From Solanum dulcamara (Eukaryota; Streptophyta; Magnoliopsida; Solanales; Solanaceae): DNA of 64,000 nt. The position numbers and the translations under genes were made by a program. Location: assembly GCF_947179165.1 (NCBI RefSeq), contig NC_077238.1, positions 77,591,757 through 77,655,756 of the forward strand. The letters are read 5' to 3'. How positions within the stretch are numbered: position 1 is the first letter of the stretch; the number at the start of each line of letters is the position of its first letter. This document shows positions 1 through 10,909 of the stretch, piece by piece. The notes under the pieces were generated by a model. The model did not search any database. It was not told where the DNA came from and saw only the letters and a list, made by a program, of their open reading frames with translations.

Positions 1-1640
1 ATATATGAAATACATATATCTATTTCGTTAAATACATGTATCCGAAGCAATATTTTTCCGACAGAAACTGTAATATAGGAAATTGTTGTTTCAACATGCA
101 CGTAATTAGCTCTAATAGTAGTGTGCTTTGTGTTGTTTCCTCAATTTTTAATGTCTCGTAATGTTTTTAAAATTTAAAAATTAGTTTTAGGATTTTATTT
201 TTTTAATTCAATAAATATAAGCGTGTTAACAAAAAGGATAAATATATATCATTTGTTAGACTTTAAAGGTATATACACACCCTTTGTATGACGAAGATAT
301 ATATATCACTTTTTTATGAAGGGTATATTTGCCTCTTTTTCCTTTTATTATTAATTAAAAAAATCAACATATTTATTAATTAAAAATTTATATAAAATCA
401 CAAAGTTAAGGAGTGTATTTGCCCCTTTATTCTCATGTCAATTCACTGCTCAAACCCCACAAACTTATATATGATAAAGTTAGTGGTGTTTGACGTAACA
501 CTGAATAATTTTTTTTTTATAAGATGACTTGTTATGCCATAATTTGGTATAAGGATGCGTTGGTAACACATTTAGAATCGAGCAAGGAAGGCCACTTCGC
601 AATATTATATCAATTTCAATTTTAAATTATCGCAAATATTTAATAGTTTTTTATTTATCCATTATAGATTAATTATATTATATTTCGTTTATGCAAAATA
701 TAATTCTAAAAGTTAAATATATGTTCTGGTTTAGTTCCACGAATTGTTCATATTGATTCACAATTAATGAATATTATCAAATAATTAGATTCTTTTCCAA
801 AAACAAAGGAATAAATCTAATGATCAGATGTTTCTATTTTTTAAAAAAGTTAAATTTAATTATTAATTGTTAGTTAGGGCGATTTTGTTTTTAAGAACAA
901 ATCAGCACAAACAAACAAAAAAGTAAGAGATTTTTTTCTTATAGTTGCTAGTTTCTTATTCATCCTATTTTCTTTATTGCAACTAGTGTTAATACTTTTT
1001 TTTTTCTCAATATTTTTATTATTATTTCTTTATTATTGTATTTTTGAAATTCTTTTTTTAAAAATAAAAATATATTGAAAACAACGTCTCTCTTTCTTCT
1101 ATAATGTGAAAATAATATCTACGTATACTTTGTTTTCTCTGAACTCTCTTTATAAAAATAACATTGAATATGTTGTAATTGGGACTAGTTCTTATACCTT
1201 TTTCTTTTCGTTTTGATATTTGGACTAATTAAGTGATGATGATAAAATGAGAAAACGATGTATAATTTTTAAATTTGCTTTTTGGTACTTTGAAAAACTT
1301 TAGATAAGAAAATGACATTCCTATCAAATTGTAAAAGAAAATATCAACGGTAGGCCATGTGAGATTGTGGACCATTACATTAAAGTTAAAAGATTCAATG
1401 AACTGTGAATATTCCAAATTCTTCCTTGTTTTAAGGTATTTTTATATTTTCCATAATTTTTTTTTTTGGGGGGGGGGGGGACGGGGGAGGTTGGCATATA
1501 CAGATATAAGAAATCATTTGGTAGAATGCAGTAAAAAAAATAATATGTTTTTCTTTTAATTTTCTTGCCATGGTAGTACTAATTCTTATATAAATTTACT
1601 AGTTTAGAAGTTAATTACTCAGATATATTATAGTTTACAA
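1..1640. other. AT-rich intergenic DNA, no gene seen
   Basis: Strongly AT-rich with poly-T and poly-A runs. The only open frames are short and low-complexity, with no recognisable domain. A homopolymer junction, about 11 T followed by 13 G, lies at 1457-1480. No RNA gene or LTR end is recognisable. Confidence 0.6.
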
Positions 1641-1934
1641 TATTACGAATTTTGTCAAATGTTGATGCATCTAAATACATTTAGATACATCCAGATACAT
1701 ATATCTTGAAATACACATGATCAAAATTAGATGTAATTTATTCTAGACACACTGTATCCAAGTGGATTCGCATGTATATGAGATACATAACAAATCTCGC
1801 TCGCCTCCCCCTCCTCCCTCCCATCTCGCTCGCCACTCTCCTATGTATCTGGTATCCCAGATACACGTGAATCACACCAGATACATACAGATACATGTAT
1901 CTAGTGTAATTCACATGTATTTGAGATACATAAC
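1641..1934. repeat. Degenerate gatacat-type tandem repeat, left flank of the nested elements
   Basis: Many variants of the words GATACAT, GTATCTGG and GAGATACATAAC recur here, plus a CT-rich stretch (CTCGCTCGCC, 1798-1835). The same CT-rich words resume immediately after the outer retroelement, at 15511-15550. The outer element therefore inserted inside this repeat. The internal copy at about 1780-1835 serves as a natural empty-site comparison. Confidence 0.6.
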
Positions 1935-2065
1935 TGTTAAAGAATGACAAAAGTCCCACATTGATGGTTAATGAGATAGGTGAACTCCTTATAAGACTTG
2001 AATAATCCTCTTCCTTTTGTGCTAGCTTTTGGGGGTGTGAGTTAGGCCTAAGACCTAATTTTACA
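1935..2065 (+). repeat. 5' LTR of TR-GAG-like element
   Basis: 131 bp, starting TGTTAAAGAATGAC and ending CCTAATTTTACA. It shares most positions with 15382-15510, including the words CAAAAGTCCCACATTG and GTTAGGCCTAAGACC. It is followed at once by a primer-binding-like site. Confidence 0.85.
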
Positions 2066-2080
2066 TTGTATCAGAGCCAC
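2066..2080 (+). promoter_or_regulatory. Primer-binding site, tRNA-Met type
   Basis: TTGTATCAGAGCCAC directly abuts the 5' LTR. It matches the usual TGGTATCAGAGC initiator-Met complement apart from a changed base near its start. Confidence 0.7.
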
Positions 2081-2152
2081 ATAAGTGGGATTAGATCACT
2101 TGTTGCGTATAGGCTTCACAATCAAGCTTGAGTCATCAATTGATTCTCTGTT

Positions 2153-2428
2153 ATGGCAGAATTAACAATAGCAACCCTAGAACACAGCCATCCTCTTTAT
2201 CTCCGATCATCAGATATATCAAGTACAACTCTAATTGCGATAAAACTCACAGGATCGGAGAATTATGGCCTATGGAGTAGATCGCTACGTCTTGCACTAT
2301 TAGTGAAAAACAAGCTTGGAGTCGTTGATGGAACTTGTTTAAAAGGTACATATAAGGGAGAATTAGTAGCTCAATGGAAAAGGTGTAACGCTGTGGTGCT
2401 TTTATGGATTAGCAGCACTGTAGCTCCA
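2153..2428 (+). pseudogene. gag, N-terminal part (Copia-like N-terminal domain), interrupted
   Basis: The first 92 codons of the gag-type protein, beginning at ATG 2153. The sequence carries the Retrotransposon_Copia-like N-terminal signature, with I-KLTGSENYGLWSRSLRLAL at about residues 29-50, where the host-element protein binds its own RNA. The frame runs up to the CTCCA (2424-2428) that precedes the inserted solo LTR. It resumes in the same codon phase at 14642. Residues after 92 in the naive open frame belong to the inserted LTR. The protein cannot be made intact here. Confidence 0.85.
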
Positions 2429-2992
2429 TGTAACACTCCCTAAAAACGTTGTATGTGATGTTTCAATTCTCGATGAAAATGATATAGCTTCTGTATTTTT
2501 GAGCATAACTTTTAATATGATAGTCCAAATTAGGTGATTCAAATTTTTAAATAACCTGAACATCATTACCTACAACTTTTATAGACCATATTTTAAGTTT
2601 TGAAGGTTAAATATGTCAAATAAATTAATTGTTGCAAGACATGGTGCTGTGACAAAATGGAGTATTGTAGAAGAAAAATCACATCTCACTGTAGGATGCT
2701 CCAAATCGGTTGATGCTTTAACAACATGAAAGTATACTTCTAGATCAACAATTCATATGAAGACACCAAATCCTAATGATGAAGTTATCTTTTACAAACG
2801 CAACTCCGAAAAAGGGTATATTGTTAAAAGAAGATTCATCTCACCAACCAGGAAAAGATCCAGATCCATTTGACATCACCAATGACATCAATAGTCCCCC
2901 ATTTGACATCACTCATGACATCACAACTTTTCATTAAATTTTCAAATTTTTTTATAATTATTTTAATTATTGTTAAGTCCCTCCTTCACACC

Positions 2993-3000
2993 TATAAATA
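2993..3000 (+). promoter_or_regulatory. TATA box of solo LTR
   Basis: A perfect TATAAATA about 560 bp into the solo LTR. A CT-rich transcribed-leader-like sequence follows, then a splice-donor-like GTATGTAAGG at 3231. Confidence 0.5.
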
Positions 3001-3849
3001 TCCACCTTATTTCATCATTTTGTTCATCAAATTTTCTCAAGCAAATCTTCTCTCTATACACTCCTTTACTCATTCTCAAAATATAGTTTTAGTTATTAGT
3101 AGTGTAGAAATACTATTTCGGTGATTCATATACTCCGGATAGTACACAAAATGCTCCGACGAGGAAAAAATGCTAGGATTCAAGAGTGTTTATTAAATCC
3201 TTCGATTCTGAGTAATGCTTCGGATTTCAGGTATGTAAGGCTTCAATGAGAGTATATTCATTCCACTCTCATGCCTAACGTATTTTGATTATATGATAAA
3301 TTATATTTATTTTCTTTAAACTTTACTCTAAGTTATGTGAGTGTTTACACATGGGTTCTTCCACCCATGTAGTTAAAAACTCTTTCAACTAAATCTCTTG
3401 ATTTCAAATAATATTTTCTTATGGGTAATTATAACACCCCTTAAAATTTTCCCCTAGAATTCAAACCCTTCTTGTATACAGGTAGGGCCGAACTCGAGTA
3501 TTGAGGAGCGTATGTATGAGTTGAGATGAGTCTTTAAGAATATGAGCAGTGTTAGAGGTGATGCGGGGTCACCAAGGACCTCTAGGACCGAGCTAAGTCC
3601 AAAAGATTCGTCGTGGCTAAGTTTAGGATGAGTTCGTATAAGGTTCGACTCGTAACGACCCTATCTTTTGAAGGACGTCAATCTGGCTGGCCCACGACCT
3701 ATCAAATTAAAGGTCATCGAGTCTTCTTTCCAATGCCACCAAGAACGTAAATTTTGGAGTTCGGAGTCAAAAGATATGACGATCCTAAGATGAACTAGCA
3801 CGGCAGGAAATTCATTCTTGGCCTGGGTTGCAACTGCTGGGGAAATGGC

Positions 3850-4136
3850 CTTGGCGCTGTAAGGGCGCGACGCGCCACTATCGCGTCAGAAACATGCCTC
3901 AGTAGTTTAGTCCTTGGCGCGACGCGCCACTAAAAGTTGTCCAGGGTTTTTCAAGCCAAATTCCGAGAACCCAAAAAATTTGGCCTTGGCGCTGTAAGGG
4001 CGCGACGCGCCACTATCACGCCAGAAACATGCCTGAGTAGTTTGGTCTCTGGCGCAGCGCGCCACTACGAGGTGTGCAGGTCTTAGGCGTATTCAGCCTG
4101 GCGCTGCAATGGCGCGACGCGCCACTATCGCGCCAG
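3850..4136 (+). repeat. GC-rich palindromic repeat cluster in the 5' LTR
   Basis: Five diverged copies of a unit centred on GGCGCGACGCGCCAC, partly self-complementary, with spacer words AAGGGCG and AAACATGCCT. They are embedded in otherwise AT-balanced LTR sequence. The same cluster is in the 3' LTR at about 11331-11621, so it predates insertion. Confidence 0.75.
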
Positions 4137-4398
4137 GTGCGGTTTTAGCTATTTTCAGAACTTTGAGGAGGGGTAATTTAGGAACTTACCCAAGTTATAT
4201 ATGTATTACCCTTGGTCATTTTGGGATAAAAAATTTCCAGCTCTCTCTCTCTAAAAGCCCTAGAAGTTCCTCTCCCTCTCTCTCTTCTTCATCATCTTCT
4301 TCTTCTCCATTCTCAATAAAGATTTGTCCCAAGAGCTTCAAGATTTGAGTCCTCCATTGAAGACCCAACATCAAGGTTCTGTCCAAGTCTTCACTAAG

Positions 4399-5442
4399 GT
4401 ATGTAAGGCTATCCAAAACATGGGTTGAGTCCACCCATGTGCCCTATTCTTGCTTTGAGGTTAGATGTTCATGAAAAATGGAGTTCTTGGTATGGTCTAA
4501 GTTTAAATGAGTTTTGTCCCCTATTTAATTGATTCTATATCTGTCAATGTTATTGAGCTAAGAGGTTCCAAAATGAGCCCTTAGTTGAGTATGAGTGATA
4601 AAGAAATGAGTTGTGAAATATGTTCTATTTATCTTCTTATTATGTAGATTATGATAAAGGATGTTATTTTCTTGAGAATGTTGCTCAATATGAAATGTCA
4701 ATTTAAAGTCTTGAAATTGTGATAAGCCTCAAAAGATTTCTCAAATGGATGAAAGAAATGATTGATTATATCTAGATGATGCTACATATGTGCATTTAAA
4801 TTTCTTTGAATGATATGCTTGAGATTAATCGGATAGTACGATTGAGAAAGGTGTGATTGTGATAGAGTTGATGAGATGACAAGGTTGTAATGAGACTTGT
4901 CGATATGAGTTGATTGGATGGAGTTTTATGAGCATTGAGTCTTGGGAGGAGTATCGAGCACCGAATTGGGTAAGAGTGTATTCCATACTCGAACCCAATA
5001 CCTGTGTTGCCAAACGTAGGAGGGATTGAACCGTAAAGTCGGATGCTTCCCCGAGAGTTTGTCCTGACATTATAGGACTTGGTTGGATTGGATCCATGAG
5101 TGTTTGATTCGTTCATACCCTGGCAGTGTATGAACGGGCGCGACAACAACGTCGTTTTGTTGTACCTTCACTGGCTCATAAGTGATGGTTGTCGGATAAG
5201 AGAAACTCCCAAATAGGTCTTGATAGTACTCTGAGTTAGATTGAGTTGAATTGTATGTGATTGGTCCCGTCTAAATCATATTCTTGTTTTAGACTTAGGA
5301 CATTTGATTGAGTTATTATTGCTCTTGAGTTGAGCTTCCGAGTTGATTAATTCTTTCTTGATGTTCGTTGTATTCGGCCATTTTACATACTCGTATATTC
5401 CATGTACTGATGAAATTTGGCCTGCATCGTTTCATGATGCAG
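4399..5442 (+). other. Possible intron within the LTR leader
   Basis: AAG|GTATGTAAGG at 4399 looks like a good plant donor, and TTTCATGATGCAG ending at 5442 looks like an acceptor. Both are preserved in the 3' LTR. The related solo LTR has the same GTATGTAAGG donor at 3231 and a CATGTAG acceptor ending at 14252, at equivalent places. The function is inferred. No transcript is visible from DNA. Confidence 0.4.
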
Positions 5443-5874
5443 AGACAGGTACTAGAGATCATCAACCGGCGCTCCGTTAAAGATCCACATACACTCTCAG
5501 CTAGTTGGTGAGTCCTCCTAGTTTCCGGAGGATGTTGCGCCTTCATGCTCAGTTTGTTGACCTTTCCTTTATTTTAATTGTTGGTAGCCATGGACTTATC
5601 ATGGGCACCTCTTAGACTTTAATAGAGGTTTCATAGACTCGAGTGTGGGGAGGACGAACTGTTATTTTTAAAGAGTCTTATTTTATTGTCTTGTTGGGTT
5701 GTAAATGTTTGGCCTTCGGCCCCCCATATATGAATAACATTTCTTTAATTGAGTTTCCGCTAAGAGAATGTGATTGAATGAATGTGTGACTGGACCAGGT
5801 GGTTCGCTCGGAGGTCAGAAATGGCCTTCGGGTGCCGGTTACGTCTAGGGTACCCTCCTGGGGCGTGACAAACA

Positions 5875-5886
5875 TGGTATCAGAGC
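5875..5886 (+). promoter_or_regulatory. Primer-binding site, initiator tRNA-Met
   Basis: TGGTATCAGAGC, the canonical plant LTR-element primer site, four bases after the 5' LTR. Confidence 0.9.
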
Positions 5887-6087
5887 ACAGAGTTCAAGTG
5901 TCCTAGGGAGTCTATGAAGTCGTGTCTAGTAGAGTCTTGCTTATGGGTGTGTTGTGCACCACACTTATAAGCAGGAGGCTATAGGGCATTAGGAACTATT
6001 TCACTTCTTTCATACTCTGAATTCGTGCGATGGAGTTAAACTCTATGAAACTTCCCTTCTAATTCATGTGTTTATACGTTACAGATA

Positions 6088-9000
6088 ATGCCTTCGAAAT
6101 GTACTGCTAGCCAGAAGAATGTTGATAACGCCGAGATGCCCAAGTCCGAGGCATGCCTAGTAAGGGCTAGAGGCTGACCCGCGAGATATGCGGAGGCACC
6201 TCAAGTGCCATCTACTCCACCTGCACCAACATCAGAGGCAGAATTTCGAGGGGCAATTGCAATGCTCACGTAACTAATGGCTGCCCGAAGTGGTAATCAG
6301 AGTTCGCCGACTCTTAGCTCTAGCTCCCAAGAGCCATCTGCTGCTACTAGAATCAGAGACTTTCTGAGGATGAATCCACCGGCATTCACGGGTTCTAAAG
6401 TTGATGAAGATCCCCAAAACTTTATTGATGAAATGTGGAAAATTCTGAAAGCTATGCATGCTACGGAAATTGAGGGGGTTGAGTTGGTGTCTTATCAACT
6501 CAAAGATGTGGCAAACATTTGGTATAACCAATGGGAACAAGGTAGAGGTGAAGATGTTGAACCTGCTAGGTGGGATGAATTTGAGGGAGCTTTTCTTGAC
6601 CACTTCTTTCCCCGAGAATTGAGGGAAGCGAAGGTAGAGGAATTTGTTAATCTGAAACAGGAGGGAATGACTGTTAAGGAGTATGGCCTGAGGTTCATCC
6701 TGTTGTCCAGGTATGCTCCAGAAATGATTCTTGATGTGAGGTCAAAGATGAGGAAATTCGTCTCCGGATTAGGGAGGCATGTGAAGAAGGAGTGCAAAGT
6801 AGCATTGTTGATCTCGGATATGGATATTTCCATGTTGATGGTGTATGTTCAATAGGTAGAAGATGATAAGAGGAAAGACAGAGAGGAGCATCTGAGTAAA
6901 AAGGCAAGATCGGCGGGGCATGAGAATGAGCAGAGGAAAAGCAAGGGCAACAGGTCCTTCTTCCAGAAGAGGCCTTCCAACTATGCCTCATTTACTGCCA
7001 GTGCACCGATGCCGCAAAACAGGTATGATCGGCAGGGATAAGGTCGCCAGAATTTCAAACCCCAGGGTTCTCAATCCCAGGCCAGTGTAAGTTAAGGTTC
7101 GAGGGGAAAGCCACCATGCAGCAAGTGTGGTAGGCTCCACTTGGGAGAATGCAGAGCAGGAAGGGTTGGTTGCTATAAATGCGGCTAAATGGACCATTTT
7201 CAGAAGGAGTGTCCAACATGGGGGAACAGAGCCCAGTCCTCTACCACCGCACCACCGACTAGAGGTAATCAAAAGGGCACTACTTCAGGCACCAGCGGAG
7301 GTACAAACCGTTTATATGCTATGGGTAGTCGCCAAGATCAAGAGAACTCTCCAAACGTCGTGACGGGTATGTTTCGAGTATCTTCTCTTGATTGTTATGT
7401 ATAAATGGATCCTGGTGCCACCCTATCTTTTGTGTCTCCTTATGTGGCTAGTAAATTCAGTAAAATTCCTGAATATCTTCTTGAGCCTTTTAGTGTGGCC
7501 ACTCCTGTCGGTGATTCTGTCTTAACTGAGAAAGTCTATAGAGATTGCACTGTATCCATTTATCACAGAGATACCTTGGCCGACCTAGTTGAGTTGGACA
7601 TGGTTGACTTTGATGTGATCCTTGGCATGGACTGGCTCTATGTCTGTTATGCCTCCATTGATTGTAGAACTCAGATTGTCACGTTCAAATTCCTGAATGA
7701 GACTGTCATAGAGTGAAAGGGTAGTCCTGTTGCGCCTAAGGGTAGGTTTATTTCATACCTTAGGGCCAGGAAGCTAATCTCAAAAGGGTATATTTATCAC
7801 ATTGTCTGAGTGAAAGATGACAGCATTGAGTCTCCATCCCTTGAGTCAGTTCCGATTGTCAACGAGTTTCCGGATGTCTTTCTTGAAGATCTGCCTGGAG
7901 TCCCTCCTGATAGGGAGATCGACTTCGGGATTGATGTTCTTCCTGATACCCAGCCTATATCAATTCCTCCATATAGAATGGCTCCAATCGAGTTGAAAGA
8001 GTTGAAGGAGCAGTTGAAGGACTTGTTAGATAAGGGATTTATTAGGCCGAGTGTCTCGCCATAGGGAGCTCCCGTCCTATTTGTGCGAAAGAAAGATGGG
8101 TCCCTTAGAATGTGTATCGATTACAGATAGCTCAATAAGGTCACCGTAAAGAACAAATACCCTCTCCCCAGGATAAATGACTTATTTGATCAACTTTAGG
8201 GTGCCACGTATTTCTCAAAGATAGACTTGAGATCCGGTTACCACCAGTTGAAGGTGAGAGAATGTGATATTCCGAAGACTGCTTTCCGAACTCGTTATGG
8301 CCACTTCGAATTTTTGGTCATGTCCTTTGGGTTGATTAATGCCCCCGCCGCTTTTATGGATCTTATGAACCGAGTATTCAAGCCATATCTTGATATGTTT
8401 GTGATTGTGTTCATAGATGATATTCTGGTTTACTCCAAGAATGAGGAGGAGCATGCCCATCATCTTAGAGTCATCTTGCAAACTTTGAGGGACCAGGTAT
8501 TGTATGCAAAATTCTCTAAATGTGAATTTTGGCTTGCATCAGTGGCCTTCTTAGGCCACATTGTATCTGGAGATGGTATTCGGGTTGACGCCCAAAAGAT
8601 TGAGGCGGTGAAGAATTGGCCCAGACCCACATCCCCGACAGAGATAAGGAGCTTTTTGGGTTTGGCTGGCTATTATCGAAGGTTTGTAGAGGGATTCTCA
8701 TCCATATCATCACCATTGACTAAGCTGACTCAAAAGAAGGCTAAGTTCCAATGGTCCGATGCTTGTGAGGAGAGTTTCCAGAAATTGAAGACCAAGCTAA
8801 CCACTGCTCCTGTTCTAACTTTGCCCGATGGAACATAGGGTTTTGTGATCTATTGTGATGCATCCAGAATTGGGTTGGGTTGTGTGTTGATGCAAAGGGG
8901 GAAGGTGATAGCCTATGCTTCAAGACAGCTTAAGCTTCATGAGAAGATTTACCCAACTCATGACCTTGAACTGGTAGCTGTGGTGTTTGCGCTTAAAATC

Positions 9001-10765
9001 TGGCGCCACTACCTGTATGGAGTGCATATCGATGTGTTCACCGATCACAAGAGCTTACAATATGTCTTCAGCTAGAGGGAACTCAACCTGAGGCAAAGAA
9101 GATGGCTTGAGCTACTCAGGGACTACGACATGAGCATCTTCTACCATCCAGGTAAAGCTAATGTTGTTACTGATGCTCTTAGCAGGTTGCCCATGGGTAG
9201 CACTGCCCATGTAGAAAGGGGAATGAGGGAATTGGCGAAGGAGGTACATAGATTAGCCCGATTGGGGGTTCAACTCGAAGAGAACAATGAAGGTGGAGTA
9301 AACGTTCGAGATGGGGCTACGTCCTCACTTGTAGCAGAGGTAAAGGAGAAGCAAGACCAAGATCCCATCCTTCTCCAATTGAAGGGAGTTGTTCACAAAT
9401 AAGAGGTAATGGTTTTCACCAAAGGGGGAGATGGTGTGTTGAGGTACCAAAATAGATTATGTGTGCCGGATGTCGATGATGTTCGAGAGAGGATTATGGA
9501 CGAAGCTCATAGTTCCAGGTACTCCATTCATCCAGGCTCCACGAAAATATATCATGACTTGAAGGAAATCTATTGGTTGAGTGGGATGAAGAAGGATATT
9601 GCGGGATTTGTTTCCAAGTGCCCGAATTGCCAATAGGTGAAGGTTGAGCATCAAAGGCCATGTGGTTTATCCCAAAGCATAGAAATTCCAGAATGGAAGT
9701 GGGAGATGATCAACATGGACTTTATTACAGGCTTGCCGAAGTCCCGAAAGCAACATGATTCCATTTGGGTGATTATGGATAGAATGACAAAATCAGCCCA
9801 CTTCTTGGCGGTTAAGACTACTGATACCGCAGAAGATTATGCAAAGTTGTACATCCAGGAGATCATCAGATTGCATGGGGTTCCCTTGTCTATTATCTCA
9901 GATAGAGGAGCTCAATTCACTTCCCAATTTTGGAAATCCTTTCAGAAGGGATTAGGTTCGAGGGTGAACTTGAGTACAGCCTTCCATCCCCAGACCGATG
10001 GCCAAGCAGAGCGCACCATCCAGACATTGGAAGATATGTTGAGGGCATGTGTGCTTGACTTCAAGGGAAATTGGGCTGATCACTTACCTCTCATAGAGTT
10101 TGCATACAACAATAGCTATCATGCAAGCATTCAAATGGCTCCTTATGAAGCTTTGTATGGGAGGAGGTGTAGATCTCCTATTGGGTGGTTTGAAGTTGGT
10201 GAAGCCGAGTTGATTGGGCCTGACCTTGTTCACCAAGCCATGGAGAAGGTGAGAGTTATCCAAGATAGGCTAAAGACAGCCCAAAGCCGCCAAAAATCCT
10301 ACACCGATGTGAGAAGGAGAGACTTAGAGTTTGAGGTGGGTGATTGGGTGTATTTGAAAGTGTCACCCATGAAGGGTGTCATGAGGTTTGGAAAGAAGGG
10401 AAAGCTTAGTCCTCGATATATTGGTCCTTACCAGATCTTGAGACGGATTGGGAGTGTTGCTTATAAGTTGGAGTTACCCTCAGAGTTAGCTTCCATTCAT
10501 CCGGTATTCCACATTTCGATGTTGAAAAAGTGCTTGGGCGATCCCTCGTTGGTAGTCCCCATTGATAGCATTAGAATTAAGGATAACTTGTCTTATGAAG
10601 AAGTTCTGGTCCAAATTCTTGATCGCCTCAATCAAGGTCCTGTGGAGGAATCAATTTGTTGAGGAAGCCACATAGGAAGCGGAGGGAGCCATGAGATCTA
10701 AATATCCCTATCTATTCGTGCCTACCGAGGAGAATGTTGAAGGTAACGACATTTCCTTGACTTGA
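6088..10765 (+). pseudogene. gag-pol polyprotein of Tekay/Del chromovirus, inactivated by stops
   Basis: One reading frame from ATG 6088 runs to about 10630 without any frameshift, but it has 16 in-frame stops (6175, 6271, 6853, 7039, 7093, 7186, 7402, 7714, 7807, 8062, 8128, 8197, 8836, 9073, 9400, 9634). Domains in order are: gag capsid (about 6360-6850); CCHC knuckle with CYKCG...HFQKEC (7171-7230), itself holding one stop; aspartic protease DPGATLSF (7405); RT with [10 protein letters not shown] (about 8410); RNase H with [10 protein letters not shown] (8850); and integrase zinc finger (about 9490-9636). The integrase core D/D/E region (9700-10080) and a C-terminal chromodomain follow. 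A short deletion near 10625-10635 shifts frame inside the chromodomain. The old terminus (stop at 10763-10765, plus a TAG at 10673) is then in another frame. Most stops sit where the family has Gln, Arg or Trp, consistent with cytosine deamination. Confidence 0.9.
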
Positions 10766-10896
10766 ATTCATTAGTGCATTTTGAGTTTTGATTGATAATT
10801 ATTTGAAAATTTGATTGATTAAATGACTGAATGTTGATTATGATTAGTACCCTGAGTCCATTCCTGGACACTCGTCATTCGAGGACGAATGATCCC

Positions 10897-10909
10897 AAGG
10901 GGGAGATAA
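10897..10909 (+). promoter_or_regulatory. Polypurine tract
   Basis: AAGGGGGAGATAA immediately before the TG of the 3' LTR. It is the plus-strand priming site of the chromovirus. Confidence 0.85.

Larger units (their letters stand above)
3430..5870 (+). repeat. 5' LTR of Tekay chromovirus
   Basis: 2441 bp. It starts TATAACACCCC, where the 3' copy has canonical TGTAACACCCC, and ends GGGGCGTGACA. It contains five copies of a GC-rich GGCGCGACGCGCCAC-type core (3850-4136) and a TATA-like TTATATATG near 4195. A CT-repeat leader lies at about 4240-4320. A possible intron runs from donor GTATGT at 4399 to an acceptor ending ATGCAG at 5442. Apparent open frames within it are not genes. Confidence 0.9.

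Noticed and set aside
4796..5149. 117-codon minus-strand frame, repeated at 12279-12632
   Set aside because: It lies in both LTRs of the Tekay element, antisense, with no domain. It is conserved only because the LTRs are duplicates.
8215..8481. Minus-strand frame within the Tekay pol region
   Set aside because: A shadow of the plus-strand RT coding region, with no independent support.
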